Part shown: piece after piece, positions 15,370 to 29,290 of the stretch
Numbering within the stretch: the first letter of the stretch is position 1
Layout: every line of letters begins with the position of its first letter
Origin: Leptasterias polaris
Taxonomy: Eukaryota; Echinodermata; Asteroidea; Forcipulatida; Asteriidae
NCBI GenBank assembly: GCA_037783415.1
Contig: JAZGTN010000089.1
Location: forward strand, 62,001-126,000
Direction of reading: 5' to 3'
Length of the DNA stretch: 64,000 nt
The notes under the pieces: generated by a model
Seen by the model: the letters and a program-made list of their open reading frames with translations, nothing else
Told to the model about the DNA's origin: nothing
Database searches by the model: none
Position numbers and translations under genes: made by a program

Positions 15370-15400
15370 ACTTTGTCCGGGTTTCGTGGGAACAGGTCAC
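15370..15400 (-). repeat. Right terminal inverted repeat of the 1.49-kb element
   Basis: Exact reverse complement of 13911-13941, ending GGAACAGGTCAC directly against the right copy of the target-site duplication. Confidence 0.95.
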
Positions 15401-15404
15401 ATTT
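15401..15404. repeat. Right ATTT target-site duplication
   Basis: Second copy of ATTT directly after the right inverted repeat. The satellite then continues as TATAAAACTAG. Confidence 0.9.
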
Positions 15405-18400
15405 TATAAAACTAGTCTTTTTCACAGCCCATCTTAAGCCTCAGTTCGGTGTGTGCGCAATACATACAAATAGCCCATTTTAATAGCAGAGCTTTAACCT
15501 ATTTTCATTTATTTTTCATTTATTGATTTCCAATTAGAAACTTACCAAAATTTCACAAACGACTCTCCATAATACTGTCCTCAATGATATAAAATAATAT
15601 CAAGTTTTTAATTGGGGACATTTTATAAAACTAGTCTTTTTCACAGCCCATCTTAAGCCTCAGTTCGGTGTGTGCGCAATACATACAAATAGCCCATTTT
15701 AAGAGCAGAGCTTTAACCTATTTTCATTTATTTTTCATTTATTGATTTCCAATTAGAAACTTACCAAAATTTCACAAACGACTCTCCATAATACTGTCCT
15801 CAATGATATAAAATAATATCAAGTTTTTAATTGGGGACTTTTAATTGGGGACATTTTATAAAACTAGTCTTTTTCACAGCCCATCTTAAGCCTCAGTTCG
15901 GTGTGTGCGCAATACATACAAATAGCCCATTTTAATAGCAGAGCTTTAATCTATTTTCATTTATTTTTCATTTATTGATTTCCAATTAGAAACTTACCAA
16001 AATTTCACAAACGACTCTCCATAATACTGTCCTCAATGATATAAAATAATATCAAGTTTTTAATTGGGGACTTTTAATTGGGGACATTTTATAAAACTAG
16101 TCTTTTTCACAGCCCATCTTAAGCCTCAGTTCGGTGTGTGCGCAATACATACAAATAGCCCATTTTAATAGCAGAGCTTTAACCTATTTTCATTTATTTT
16201 TCATTTATTGATTTCCAATTAGAAACTTACCAAAATTTCACAAACGACTCTCCATAATACTGTCCTCAATGATATAAAATAATATCAAGTTTTTAATTGG
16301 GGACATTTTATAAAACTAGTCTTTTTCACAGCCCATCTTAAGCCTCAGTTCGGTGTGTGCGCAATACATACAAATAGCCCATTTTAATAGCAGAGCTTTA
16401 ACCTATTTTCATTTATTTTTCATTTATTGATTTCCAATTAGAAACTTACCAAAATTTCACAAACGACTCTCCATAATACTGTCCTCAATGATATAAAATA
16501 ATATCAAGTTTTTAATTGGGGACATTTTATAAAACTAGTCTTTTTCACAGCCCAACTTAAGCCTCAGTTCGGTGTGTGCGCAATACATACAAATAGCCCA
16601 TTTTAATAGCAGAGCTTTAACCTATTTTCATTTATTTTTCATTTATTGATTTCCAATTAGAAACTTACCAAAATTTCACAAACGACTCTCCATAATACTG
16701 TCCTCAATGATATAAAATAATATCAATTTTTTAATTAGGGACTTTTAATTGGGGACATTTTATAAAACTTGTCTTTTTCACAGCCCATCTTAAGCCTCAG
16801 TTCGGTGTGTGCGCAATACATACAAATAGCCCATTTTAATAGCAGAGCTTTAACCTATTTTCATTTATTTTTCATTTATTGATTTCCAATTAGAAACTTA
16901 CCAAAATTTCACAAACGACTCTCCATAATACTGTCCTCAATGATATAAAATAATATCAAGTTTTTAATTGGGGACATTTTATAAAACTAGTCTTTTTCAC
17001 AGCCCATCTTAAGCCTCAGTTCGGTGTGTGCGCAATACATACAAATAGCCCATTTTAATAGCAGAGCTTTAACCTATTTTCATTTATTTTTCATTTATTG
17101 ATTTCCAATTAGAAACTTACCAAAATTTCACAAACGACTCTCCATAATACTGTCCTCAATGATATAAAATAATATCAAGTTTTTAATTGGGGACATTTTA
17201 TAAAACTAGTCTTTTTCACAGCCCAACTTAAGCCTCAGTTCGGTGTGTGCGCAATACATACAAATAGCCCATTTTAATAGCAGAGCTTTAACCTATTTTC
17301 ATTTATTTTTCATTTATTGATTTCCAATTAGAAACTTACCAAAATTTCACAAACGACTCTCCATAATACTGTCCTCAATGATATAAAATAATATCAATTT
17401 TTTAATTAGGGACTTTTAATTGGGGACATTTTATAAAACTTGTCTTTTTCACAGCCCATCTTAAGCCTCAGTTCGGTGTGTGCGCAATACATACAAATAG
17501 CCCATTTTAATAGCAGAGCTTTAACCTATTTTCATTTATTTTTCATTTATTGATTTCCAATTAGAAACTTACCAAAATTTCACAAACGACTCTCCATAAT
17601 ACTGTCCTCAATGATATAAAATAATATCAAGTTTTTAATTGGGGACTTTTAATTGGGGACATTTTATAAAACTAGTCTTTTTCACAGCCCATCTTAAGCC
17701 TCAGTTCGGTGTGTGCGCAATACATACACATAGCCCATTTTAATAGCAGAGCTTTAACCTATTTTCATTTATTTTTCATTTATTGATTTCCAATTAGAAA
17801 CTTACCAAAATTTCACAAACGACTCTCCATAATACTGTCCTCAATGATATAAAATAATATCAAGTTTTTAATTGGGGACATTTTATAAAACTAGTCTTTT
17901 TCACAGCCCATCTTAAGCCTCAGTTCGGTGTGTGCGCAATACATACAAATAGCCCATTTTAATAGCAGAGCTTTAACCTATTTTCATTTATTTTTCATTT
18001 ATTGATTTCCAATTAGAAACTTACCAAAATTTCACAAACGACTCTTCATAATACTGTTCTCAATGATATAAAATAATATCAAGTTTTTAATTGGGGACAT
18101 TTTATAAAACTAGTCTTTTTCACAGCCCATCTTAAGCCTCAGTTCGGTGTGTGCGCAATACATACAAATAGCCCATTTTAATAGCAGAGCTTTAACCTAT
18201 TTTCATTTATTTTTCATTTATTGATTTCCAATTAGAAACTTACCAAAATTTCACAAACGACTCTCCATAATACTGTCCTCAATGATATAAAATAATATCA
18301 AGTTTTTAATTAGGGACTTTTAATTGGGGACATTTTATAAAACTTGTCTTTTTCACAGCCCATCTTAAGCCTCAGTTCGGTGTGTGCGCAATACATACAA

Positions 18401-21400
18401 ATAGCCCATTTTAATAGCAGAGCTTTAACCTATTTTCATTTATTTTTCATTTATTGATTTCCAATTAGAAACTTACCAAAATTTCACAAACGACTCTCCA
18501 TAATACTGTCCTCAATGATATAAAATAATATCAAGTTTTTAATTGGGGACTTTTAATTGGGGACATTTTATAAAACTAGTCTTTTTCACAGCCCATCTTA
18601 AGCCTCAGTTCGGTGTGTGCGCAATACATACACATAGCCCATTTTAATAGCAGAGCTTTAACCTATTTTCATTTATGTTTCATTTATTGATTTCCAATTA
18701 GAAACTTACCAAAATTTCACAAACGACTCTCCATAATACTGTCCTCAATGATATAAAATAATATCAAGTTTTTAATTGGGGACATTTTATAAAACTAGTC
18801 TTTTTCACAGCCCATCTTAAGCCTCAGTTCGGTGTGTGCGCAATACATACAAATAGCCCATTTTAATAGCAGAGCTTTAACCTATTTTCATTTATTTTTC
18901 ATTTATTGATTTCCAATTAGAAACTTACCAAAATTTCACAAACGACTCTTCATAATACTGTCCTCAATGATATAAAATAATATCAAGTTTTTAATTGGGG
19001 ACATTTTATAAAACTAGTCTTTTTCACAGCCCATCTTAAGCCTCAGTTCGGTGTGTGCGCAATACATACAAATAGCCCATTTTAATAGCAGAGCTTTAAC
19101 CTATTTTCATTTATTTTTCATTTATTGATTTCCAATTAGAAACTTACCAAAATTTCACAAACGACTCTCCATAATACTGTCCTCAATGATATAAAATAAT
19201 ATCAAGTTTTTAATTGGGGACATTTTATAAAACTAGTCTTTTTCACAGCCCATCTTAAGCCTCAGTTCGGTGTGTGCGCAATACATACAAATAGCCCATT
19301 TTAATAGCAGAGCTTTAACCTATTTTCATTTATTTTTCATTTATTGATTTCCAATTAGAAACTTACCAAAATTTCACAAACGACTCTCCATAATACTGTC
19401 CTCAATGATATAAAATAATATCAAGTTTTTAATTGGGGACATTTTATAAAACTAGTCTTTTTCACAGCCCATCTTAAGCCTCAGTTCGGTGTGTGCGCAA
19501 TACATACAAATAGCCCATTTTAATAGCAGAGCTTTAACCTATTTTCATTTATTTTTCATTTATTGATTTCCAATTAGAAACTTACCAAAATTTCACAAAC
19601 GACTCTTCATAATACTGTCCTCAATGATATAAAATAATATCAAGTTTTTAATTGGGGACATTTTATAAAACTAGTCTTTTTCACAGCCCATCTTAAGCCT
19701 CAGTTCGGTGTGTGCGCAATACATACAAATAGCCCATTTTAATAGCAGAGCTTTAACCTATTTTCATTTATTTTTCATTTATTGATTTCCAATTAGAAAC
19801 TTACCAAAATTTCACAAACGACTCTCCATAATACTGTCCTCAATGATATAAAATAATATCAAGTTTTTAATTAGGGACTTTTAATTGGGGACATTTTATA
19901 AAACTTGTCTTTTTCACAGCCCATCTTAAGCCTCAGTTCGGTGTGTGCGCAATACATACAAATAGCCCATTTTAATAGCAGAGCTTTAACCTATTTTCAT
20001 TTATTTTTCATTTATTGATTTCCAATTAGAAACTTACCAAAATTTCACAAACGACTCTCCATAATACTGTCCTCAATGATATAAAATAATATCAAGTTTT
20101 TAATTGGGGACTTTTAATTGGGGACATTTTATAAAACTAGTCTTTTTCACAGCCCATCTTAAGCCTCAGTTCGGTGTGTGCGCAATACATACACATAGCC
20201 CATTTTAATAGCAGAGCTTTAACCTATTTTCATTTATTTTTAATTTATTGATTTCCAATTAGAAACGTACCAAAATTTCACAAACGACTCTCCATAATAC
20301 TGTCCTCAATGATATAAAATAATATCAAGTTTTTAATTGGGGACATTTTATAAAACTAGTCTTTTTCACAGCCCATCTTAAGCCTCAGTTCGGTGTGTGC
20401 GCAATACATACAAATAGCCCATTTTAATAGCAGAGCTTTAACCTATTTTCATTTATTTTTCATTTATTGATTTCCAATTAGAAACTTACCAAAATTTCAC
20501 AAACGACTCTTCATAATACTGTCCTCAATGATATAAAATAATATCAAGTTTTTAATTGGGGACATTTTATAAAACTAGTCTTTTTCACAGCCCATCTTAA
20601 GCCTCAGTTCGGTGTGTGCGCAATACATACAAATAGCCCATTTTAATAGCAGAGCTTTAACCTATTTTCATTTATTTTTCATTTATTGATTTCCAATTAG
20701 AAACTTACCAAAATTTCACAAACGACTCTCCATAATACTGTCCTCAATGATATAAAATAATATCAAGTTTTTAATTGGGGACTTTTAATTGGGGACATTT
20801 TATAAAACTAGTCTTTTTCACAGCCCATCTTAAGCCTCAGTTCGGTGTGTGCGCAATACATACAAATAGCCCATTTTAATAGCAGAGCTTTAATCTATTT
20901 TCATTTATTTTTCATTTATTGATTTCCAATTAGAAACTTACCAAAATTTCACAAACGACTCTCCATAATACTGTCCTCAATGATATAAAATAATATCAAG
21001 TTTTTAATTGGGGACATTTTATAAAACTAGTCTTTTTCACAGCCCATCTTAAGCCTCAGTTCGGTGTGTGCGCAATACATACAAATAGCCCATTTTAATA
21101 GCAGAGCTTTAACCTATTTTCATTTATTTTTCATTTATTGATTTCCAATTAGAAACTTACCAAAATTTCACAAACGACTCTCCATAATACTGTCCTCAAT
21201 GATATAAAATAATATCAAGTTTTTAATTAGGGACTTTTAATTGGGGACATTTTATAAAACTTGTCTTTTTCACAGCCCATCTTAAGCCTCAGTTCGGTGT
21301 GTGCGCAATACATACAAATAGCCCATTTTAATAGCAGAGCTTTAACCTATTTTCATTGATTTTTCATTTATTGATTTCCAATTAGAAACTTACCAAAATT

Positions 21401-21505
21401 TCACAAACGACTCTCCATAATACTGTCCTCAATGATATAAAATAATATCAAGTTTTTAATTGGGGACTTTTAATTGGGGAAATTTTATAAAACTAGTCTT
21501 TTTCA

Positions 21506-21598
21506 CAGCCCATCTTAAGCCTCAGCCCATCTTAAGCCTCAGCCCATCTTAAGCCTCAGCCCATCTTAAGCCTCAGCCCATCTTAAGCCTCAGCCCAT
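21506..21598 (+). repeat. 17-bp micro-tandem array inside a satellite monomer
   Basis: The 17-bp unit CAGCCCATCTTAAGCCT starts at 21506, 21523, 21540, 21557 and 21574, followed by a partial sixth copy at 21591 that runs into AGCCCATTTTAATAGC. The host monomer has lost the segment from TTCGGTGTGTGCGC to CATACAAAT. The junction lies in AGCCCAT, a heptamer found twice in each normal monomer, so slippage or microhomology-mediated joining between the two AGCCCAT sites is the likely origin. Confidence 0.95.
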
Positions 21599-23099
21599 TT
21601 TAATAGCAGAGCTTTAACCTATTTTCATTTATTTTTCATTTATTGATTTCCAATTAGAAACTTACCAAAATTTCACAAACGACTCTCCATAATACTGTCC
21701 TCAATGATATAAAATAATATCAAGTTTTTAATTGGGGACTTTTAATTGGGGACATTTTATAAAACTAGTCTTTTTCACAGCCCATCTTAAGCCTCAGTTC
21801 GGTGTGTGCGCAATACATACAAATAGCCCATTTTAATAGCAGAGCTTTAACCTATTTTCATTGATTTTTCATTTATTGATTTCCAATTAGAAACTTACCA
21901 AAATTTCACAAACGACTCTCCATAATACTGTCCTCAATGATATAAAATAATATCAAGTTTTTAATTGGGGACTTTTAATTGGGGACATTTTATAAAACTA
22001 GTCTTTTTCACAGCCCATCTTAAGCCTCAGTTCGGTGTGTGCGCAATACATACAAATAGCCCATTTTAATAGCAGAGCTTTAACCTATTTTCATTTATTT
22101 TTCATTTATTGATTTCCAATTAGAAACTTACCAAAATTTCACAAACGACTCTCCATAATACTGTCCTCAATGATATAAAATAATATCAAGTTTTTAATTG
22201 GGGACATTTTATAAAACTAGTCTTTTTCACAGCCCATCTTAAGCCTCAGTTCGGTGTGTGCGCAATACATACAAATAGCCCATTTTAAGAGCAGAGCTTT
22301 AACCTATTTTCATTTATTTTTCATTTATTGATTTCCAATTAGAAACTTACCAAAATTTCACAAACGACTCTCCATAATACTGTCCTCAATGATATAAAAT
22401 AATATCAAGTTTTTAATTGGGGACTTTTAATTGGGGACATTTTATAAAACTAGTCTTTTTCACAGCCCATCTTAAGCCTCAGTTCGGTGTGTGCGCAATA
22501 CATACAAATAGCCCATTTTAATAGCAGAGCTTTAATCTATTTTCATTTATTTTTCATTTATTGATTTCCAATTAGAAACTTACCAAAATTTCACAAACGA
22601 CTCTCCATAATACTGTCCTCAATGATATAAAATAATATCAAGTTTTTAATTGGGGACTTTTAATTGGGGACATTTTATAAAACTAGTCTTTTTCACAGCC
22701 CATCTTAAGCCTCAGTTCGGTGTGTGCGCAATACATACAAATAGCCCATTTTAATAGCAGAGCTTTAACCTATTTTCATTTATTTTTCATTTATTGATTT
22801 CCAATTAGAAACTTACCAAATTTTCACAAACGACTCTCCATAATACTGTCCTCAATGATATAAAATAATATCAAGTTTTTAATTGGGGACATTTTATAAA
22901 ACTAGTCTTTTTCACAGCCCATCTTAAGCCTCAGTTCGGTGTGTGCGCAATACATACAAATAGCCCATTTTAATAGCAGAGCTTTAACCTATTTTCATTT
23001 ATTTTTCATTTATTGATTTCCAATTAGAAACTTACCAAAATTTCACAAACGACTCTCCATAATACTGTCCTCAATGATATAAAATAATATCAAGTTTTT

Positions 23100-26000
23100 A
23101 ATTGGGGACATTTTATAAAACTAGTCTTTTTCACAGCCCATCTTAAGCCTCAGTTCGGTGTGTGCGCAATACATACAAATAGCCCATTTTAATAGCAGAG
23201 CTTTAACCTATTTTCATTTATTTTTCATTTATTGATTTCCAATTAGAAACTTACCAAAATTTCACAAACGACTCTCCATAATACTGTCCTCAATGATATA
23301 AAATAATATCAAGTTTTTAATTAGGGACTTTTAATTGGGGACATTTTATAAAACTTGTCTTTTTCACAGCCCATCTTAAGCCTCAGTTCGGTGTGTGCGC
23401 AATACATACAAATAGCCCATTTTAATAGCAGAGCTTTAACCTATTTTCATTTATTTTTCATTTATTGATTTCCAATTAGAAACTTACCAAAATTTCACAA
23501 ACGACTCTCCATAATACTGTCCTCAATGATATAAAATAATATCAAGTTTTTAATTGGGGACTTTTAATTGGGGACATTTTATAAAACTAGTCTTTTTCAC
23601 AGCCCATCTTAAGCCTCAGTTCGGTGTGTGCGCAATACATACAAATAGCCCATTTTAATAGCAGAGCTTTAACCTATTTTCATTTATTTTTCATTTATTG
23701 ATTTCCAATTAGAAACTTACCAAAATTTCACAAACGACTCTCCATAATACTGTCCTCAATGATATAAAATAATATCAAGTTTTTAATTGGGGACATTTTA
23801 TAAAACTAGTCTTTTTCACAGCCCATCTTAAGCCTCAGTTCGGTGTGTGCGCAATACATACAAATAGCCCATTTTAATAGCAGAGCTTTAACCTATTTTC
23901 ATTTATTTTTCATTTATTGATTTCCAATTAGAAACTTACCAACATTTCACAAACGACTCTCCATAATACTGTCCTCAATGATATAAAATAATATCAAGTT
24001 TTTAATTGGGGACTTTTAATTGGGGACATTTTATAAAACTAGTCTTTTTCACAGCCCATCTTAAGCCTCAGTTCGGTGTGTGCGCAATACATACAAATAG
24101 CCCATTTTAATAGCAGAGCTTTAACCTATTTTCATTTATTTTTCATTTATTGATTTCCAATTAGAAACTTACCAAAATTTCACAAACGACTCTCCATAAT
24201 ACTGTCCTCAATGATATAAAATAATATCAAGTTTTTAATTAGGGACTTTTAATTGGGGACATTTTATAAAACTTGTCTTTTTCACAGCCCATCTTAAGCC
24301 TCAGTTCGGTGTGTGCGCAATACATACAAATAGCCCATTTTAATAGCAGAGCTTTAACCTATTTTCATTTATTTTTCATTTATTGATTTCCAATTAGAAA
24401 CTTACCAAAATTTCACAAACGACTCTCCATAATACTGTCCTCAATGATATAAAATAATATCAAGTTTTTAATTGGGGACTTTTAATTGGGGACATTTTAT
24501 AAAACTAGTCTTTTTCACAGCCCATCTTAAGCCTCAGTTCGGTGTGTGCGCAATACATACAAATAGCCCATTTTAATAGCAGAGCTTTAACCTATTTTCA
24601 TTTATTTTTCATTTATTGATTTCCAATTAGAAACTTACCAAAATTTCACAAACGACTCTCCATAATACTGTCCTCAATGATATAAAATAATATCAAGTTT
24701 TTAATTGGGGACTTTTAATTGGGGACATTTTATAAAACTAGTCTTTTTCACAGCCCATCTTAAGCCTCAGTTCGGTGTGTGCGCAATACATACAAATAGC
24801 CCATTTTAATAGCAGAGCTTTAACCTATTTTCATTTATTTTTCATTTATTGATTTCCAATTAGAAACTTACCAAAATTTCACAAACGACTCTCCATAATA
24901 CTGTCCTCAATGATATAAAATAATATCAAGTTTTTAATTGGGGACATTTTATAAAACTAGTCTTTTTCACAGCCCATCTTAAGCCTCAGTTCGGTGTGTG
25001 CGCAATACATACAAATAGCCCATTTTAATAGCAGAGCTTTAACCTATTTTCATTTATTTTTCATTTATTGATTTCCAATTAGAAACTTACCAAAATTTCA
25101 CAAACGACTCTCCATAATACTGTCCTCAATGATATAAAATAATATCAAGTTTTTAATTAGGGACTTTTAATTGGGGACATTTTATAAAACTTGTCTTTTT
25201 CACAGCCCATCTTAAGCCTCAGTTCGGTGTGTGCGCAATACATACAAATAGCCCATTTTAATAGCAGAGCTTTAACCTATTTTCATTTATTTTTCATTTA
25301 TTGATTTCCAATTAGAAACTTACCAAAATTTCACAAACGACTCTCCATAATACTGTCCTCAATGATATAAAATAATATCAAGTTTTTAATTGGGGACTTT
25401 TAATTGGGGACATTTTATAAAACTAGTCTTTTTCACAGCCCATCTTAAGCCTCAGTTCGGTGTGTGCGCAATACATACAAATAGCCCATTTTAATAGCAG
25501 AGCTTTAACCTATTTTCATTTATTTTTCATTTATTGATTTCCAATTAGAAACTTACCAAAATTTCACAAACGACTCTCCATAATACTGTCCTCAATGATA
25601 TAAAATAATATCAAGTTTTTAATTGGGGACATTTTATAAAACTAGTCTTTTTCACAGCCCATCTTAAGCCTCAGTTCGGTGTGTGCGCAATACATACAAA
25701 TAGCCCATTTTAATAGCAGAGCTTTAACCTATTTTCATTTATTTTTCATTTATTGATTTCCAATTAGAAACTTACCAACATTTCACAAACGACTCTCCAT
25801 AATACTGTCCTCAATGATATAAAATAATATCAAGTTTTTAATTGGGGACTTTTAATTGGGGACATTTTATAAAACTAGTCTTTTTCACAGCCCATCTTAA
25901 GCCTCAGTTCGGTGTGTGCGCAATACATACAAATAGCCCATTTTAATAGCAGAGCTTTAACCTATTTTCATTTATTTTTCATTTATTGATTTCCAATTAG

Positions 26001-26300
26001 AAACTTACCAAAATTTCACAAACGACTCTCCATAATACTGTCCTCAATGATATAAAATAATATCAAGTTTTTAATTAGGGACTTTTAATTGGGGACATTT
26101 TATAAAACTTGTCTTTTTCACAGCCCATCTTAAGCCTCAGTTCGGTGTGTGCGCAATACATACAAATAGCCCATTTTAATAGCAGAGCTTTAACCTATTT
26201 TCATTTATTTTTCATTTATTGATTTCCAATTAGAAACTTACCAAAATTTCACAAACGACTCTCCATAATACTGTCCTCAATGATATAAAATAATATCAAG
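23100..26300 (+). repeat. Higher-order repeat, 918-bp period (4 monomers)
   Basis: The AATTAGGGAC long-monomer variant occurs at 23323, 24241, 25159 and 26077, exactly 918 bp apart, which equals 3 long plus 1 short monomer. A second variant, CCAACATTT, occurs at 23943 and 25779, 1836 bp apart, so alternate copies are more alike and an eight-monomer unit is also present. Outer limits are approximate. Confidence 0.85.
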
Positions 26301-29040
26301 TTTTTAATTGGGGACTTTTAATTGGGGACATTTTATAAAACTAGTCTTTTTCACAGCCCATCTTAAGCCTCAGTTCGGTGTGTGCGCAATACATACAAAT
26401 AGCCCATTTTAATAGCAGAGCTTTAATCTATTTTCATTTATTTTTCATTTATTGATTTCCAATTAGAAACTTACCAAAATTTCACAAACGACTCTCCATA
26501 ATACTGTCCTCAATGATATAAAATAATATCAAGTTTTTAATTGGGGACTTTTAATTGGGGACATTTTATAAAACTAGTCTTTTTCACAGCCCATCTTAAG
26601 CCTCAGTTCGGTGTGTGCGCAATACATACAAATAGCCCATTTTAATAGCAGAGCTTTAACCTATTTTCATTTATTTTTCATTTATTGATTTCCAATTAGA
26701 AACTTACCAAAATTTCACAAACGACTCTCCATAATACTGTCCTCAATGATATAAAATAATATCAAGTTTTTAATTGGGGACATTTTATAAAACTAGTCTT
26801 TTTCACAGCCCATCTTAAGCCTCAGTTCGGTGTGTGCGCAATACATACAAATAGCCCATTTTAATAGCAGAGCTTTAACCTATTTTCATTTATTTTTCAT
26901 TTATTGATTTCCAATTAGAAACTTACCAAAATTTCACAAACGACTCTCCATAATACTGTCCTCAATGATATAAAATAATATCAAGTTTTTAATTGGGGAC
27001 TTTTAATTGGGGACATTTTATAAAACTAGTCTTTTTCACAGCCCATCTTAAGCCTCAGTTCGGTGTGTGCGCAATACATACAAATAGCCCATTTTAATAG
27101 CAGAGCTTTAACCTATTTTCATTTATTTTTCATTTATTGATTTCCAATTAGAAACTTACCAAAATTTCACAAACGACTCTCCATAATACTGTCCTCAATG
27201 ATATAAAATAATATCAAGTTTTTAATTGGGGACATTTTATAAAACTAGTCTTTTTCACAGCCCATCTTAAGCCTCAGTTCGGTGTGTGCGCAATACATAC
27301 AAATAGCCCATTTTAAGAGCAGAGCTTTAACCTATTTTCATTTATTTTTCATTTATTGATTTCCAATTAGAAACTTACCAAAATTTCACAAACGACTCTC
27401 CATAATACTGTCCTCAATGATATAAAATAATATCAAGTTTTTAATTGGGGACTTTTAATTGGGGACATTTTATAAAACTAGTCTTTTTCACAGCCCATCT
27501 TAAGCCTCAGTTCGGTGTGTGCGCAATACATACAAATAGCCCATTTTAATAGCAGAGCTTTAATCTATTTTCATTTATTTTTCATTTATTGATTTCCAAT
27601 TAGAAACTTACCAAAATTTCACAAACGACTCTCCATAATACTGTCCTCAATGATATAAAATAATATCAAGTTTTTAATTGGGGACATTTTATAAAACTAG
27701 TCTTTTTCACAGCCCATCTTAAGCCTCAGTTCGGTGTGTGCGCAATACATACAAATAGCCCATTTTAATAGCAGAGCTTTAACCTATTTTCATTTATTTT
27801 TCATTTATTGATTTCCAATTAGAAACTTACCAAAATTTCACAAACGACTCTCCATAATACTGTCCTCAATGATATAAAATAATATCAAGTTTTTAATTGG
27901 GGACATTTTATAAAACTAGTCTTTTTCACAGCCCATCTTAAGCCTCAGTTCGGTGTGTGCGCAATACATACAAATAGCCCATTTTAATAGCAGAGCTTTA
28001 ACCTATTTTCATTTATTTTTCATTTATTGATTTCCAATTAGAAACTTACCAAAATTTCACAAACGACTCTCCATAATACTGTCCTCAATGATATAAAATA
28101 ATATCAAGTTTTTAATTGGGGACAATTTATAAAACTAGTCTTTTTCACAGCCCATCTTAAGCCTCAGTTCGGTGTGTGCGCAATACATACAAATAGCCCA
28201 TTTTAATAGCAGAGCTTTAACCTATTTTCATTTATTTTTCATTTATTGATTTCCAATTAGAAACTTACCAAAAATTCACAAACGACTCTCCATAATACTG
28301 TCCTCAATGATATAAAATAATATCAAGTTTTTAACTGGGGACTTTTAATTGGGGACATTTTATAAAACTAGTCTTTTTCACAGCCCATCTTAAGCCTCAG
28401 TTCGGTGTGTGCGCAATACATACAAATAGCACATTTTAATAGCAGAGCTTTAACCTATTTTCATTTATTTTTCATTTATTGATTTCCAATTAGAAACTTA
28501 CCAAAATTTCACAAACGACTCTCCATAATACTGTCCTCAATGATATAAAATAATATCAAGTTTTTAATTGGGGACATTTTATAAAACTAGTCTTTTTCAC
28601 AGCCCATCTTAAGCCTCAGTTCGGTGTGTGCGCAATACATACAAATAGCCCATTTTAATAGCAGAGCTTTAACCTATTTTCATTTATTTTTCATTTATTG
28701 ATTTCCAATTAGAAACTTACCAAAATTTCACAAACGACTCTCCATAATACTGTCCTCAATGATATAAAATAATATCAAGTTTTTAATTGGGGACATTTTA
28801 TAAAACTAGTCTTTTTCACAGCCCAACTTAAGCCTCAGTTCGGTGTGTGCGCAATACATACAAATAGCCCATTTTAATAGCAGAGCTTTAACCTATTTTC
28901 ATTTATTTTTCATTTATTGATTTCCAATTAGAAACTTACCAAAATTTCACAAACGACTCTCCATAATACTGTCCTCAATGATATAAAATAATATCAAGTT
29001 TTTAATTGGGGACATTTTATAAAACTAGTCTTTTTCACAG

Positions 29041-29290
29041 CCCATCTTAAGCCTCAGTTCAATGCGCAATACATACAAATAGCCCATTTTAATAGCAGAG
29101 CTTTAACCTATTTTCATTTATTTTTCATTATTGATTTCCAATTAGAAACTTACCAAAATTTCACAAACGACTCTCCATAATACTGTCCTCAATGATATAA
29201 AATAATATCAAGTTTTTAATTAGGGACTTTTAATTGGGGACATTTTATAAAACTTGTCTTTTTCACAGCCCATCTTAAGCCTCAGTTCGG
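29041..29290 (+). repeat. Deletion-bearing satellite monomer
   Basis: At 29061 the usual GTTCGGTGTGTGCGC is replaced by GTTCAATGCGC (about 4 bp shorter), and near 29127 the T-rich tract reads TTTTTCATTATTG, one base shorter than usual. It is a rare length variant in an otherwise strictly 219/233-bp array and a useful unique anchor for read placement. Confidence 0.8.

Larger units (their letters stand above)
13911..15400. mobile_element. 1.49-kb non-autonomous DNA transposon with 31-bp TIRs
   Basis: A 1,490-bp insertion splits a satellite monomer at GGGGACATTT/ATAAAAC. Its ends are perfect 31-bp inverted repeats starting GTGACCTGTTCCCACG, and it is flanked by a direct ATTT on both sides that is single in uninterrupted monomers, so the target-site duplication is 4 bp. 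A second inverted pair, ATTTCGAGTAAAC at 14089-14101 and its complement at 15346-15358, lies inside the ends. The interior holds no transposase-like reading frame, so it is best read as a non-autonomous element moved in trans. Superfamily is open: 4-bp duplications occur in Chapaev, Sola and Academ-type elements, but the tip does not let me choose. Identical inverted repeats suggest recent insertion. Confidence 0.93.
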
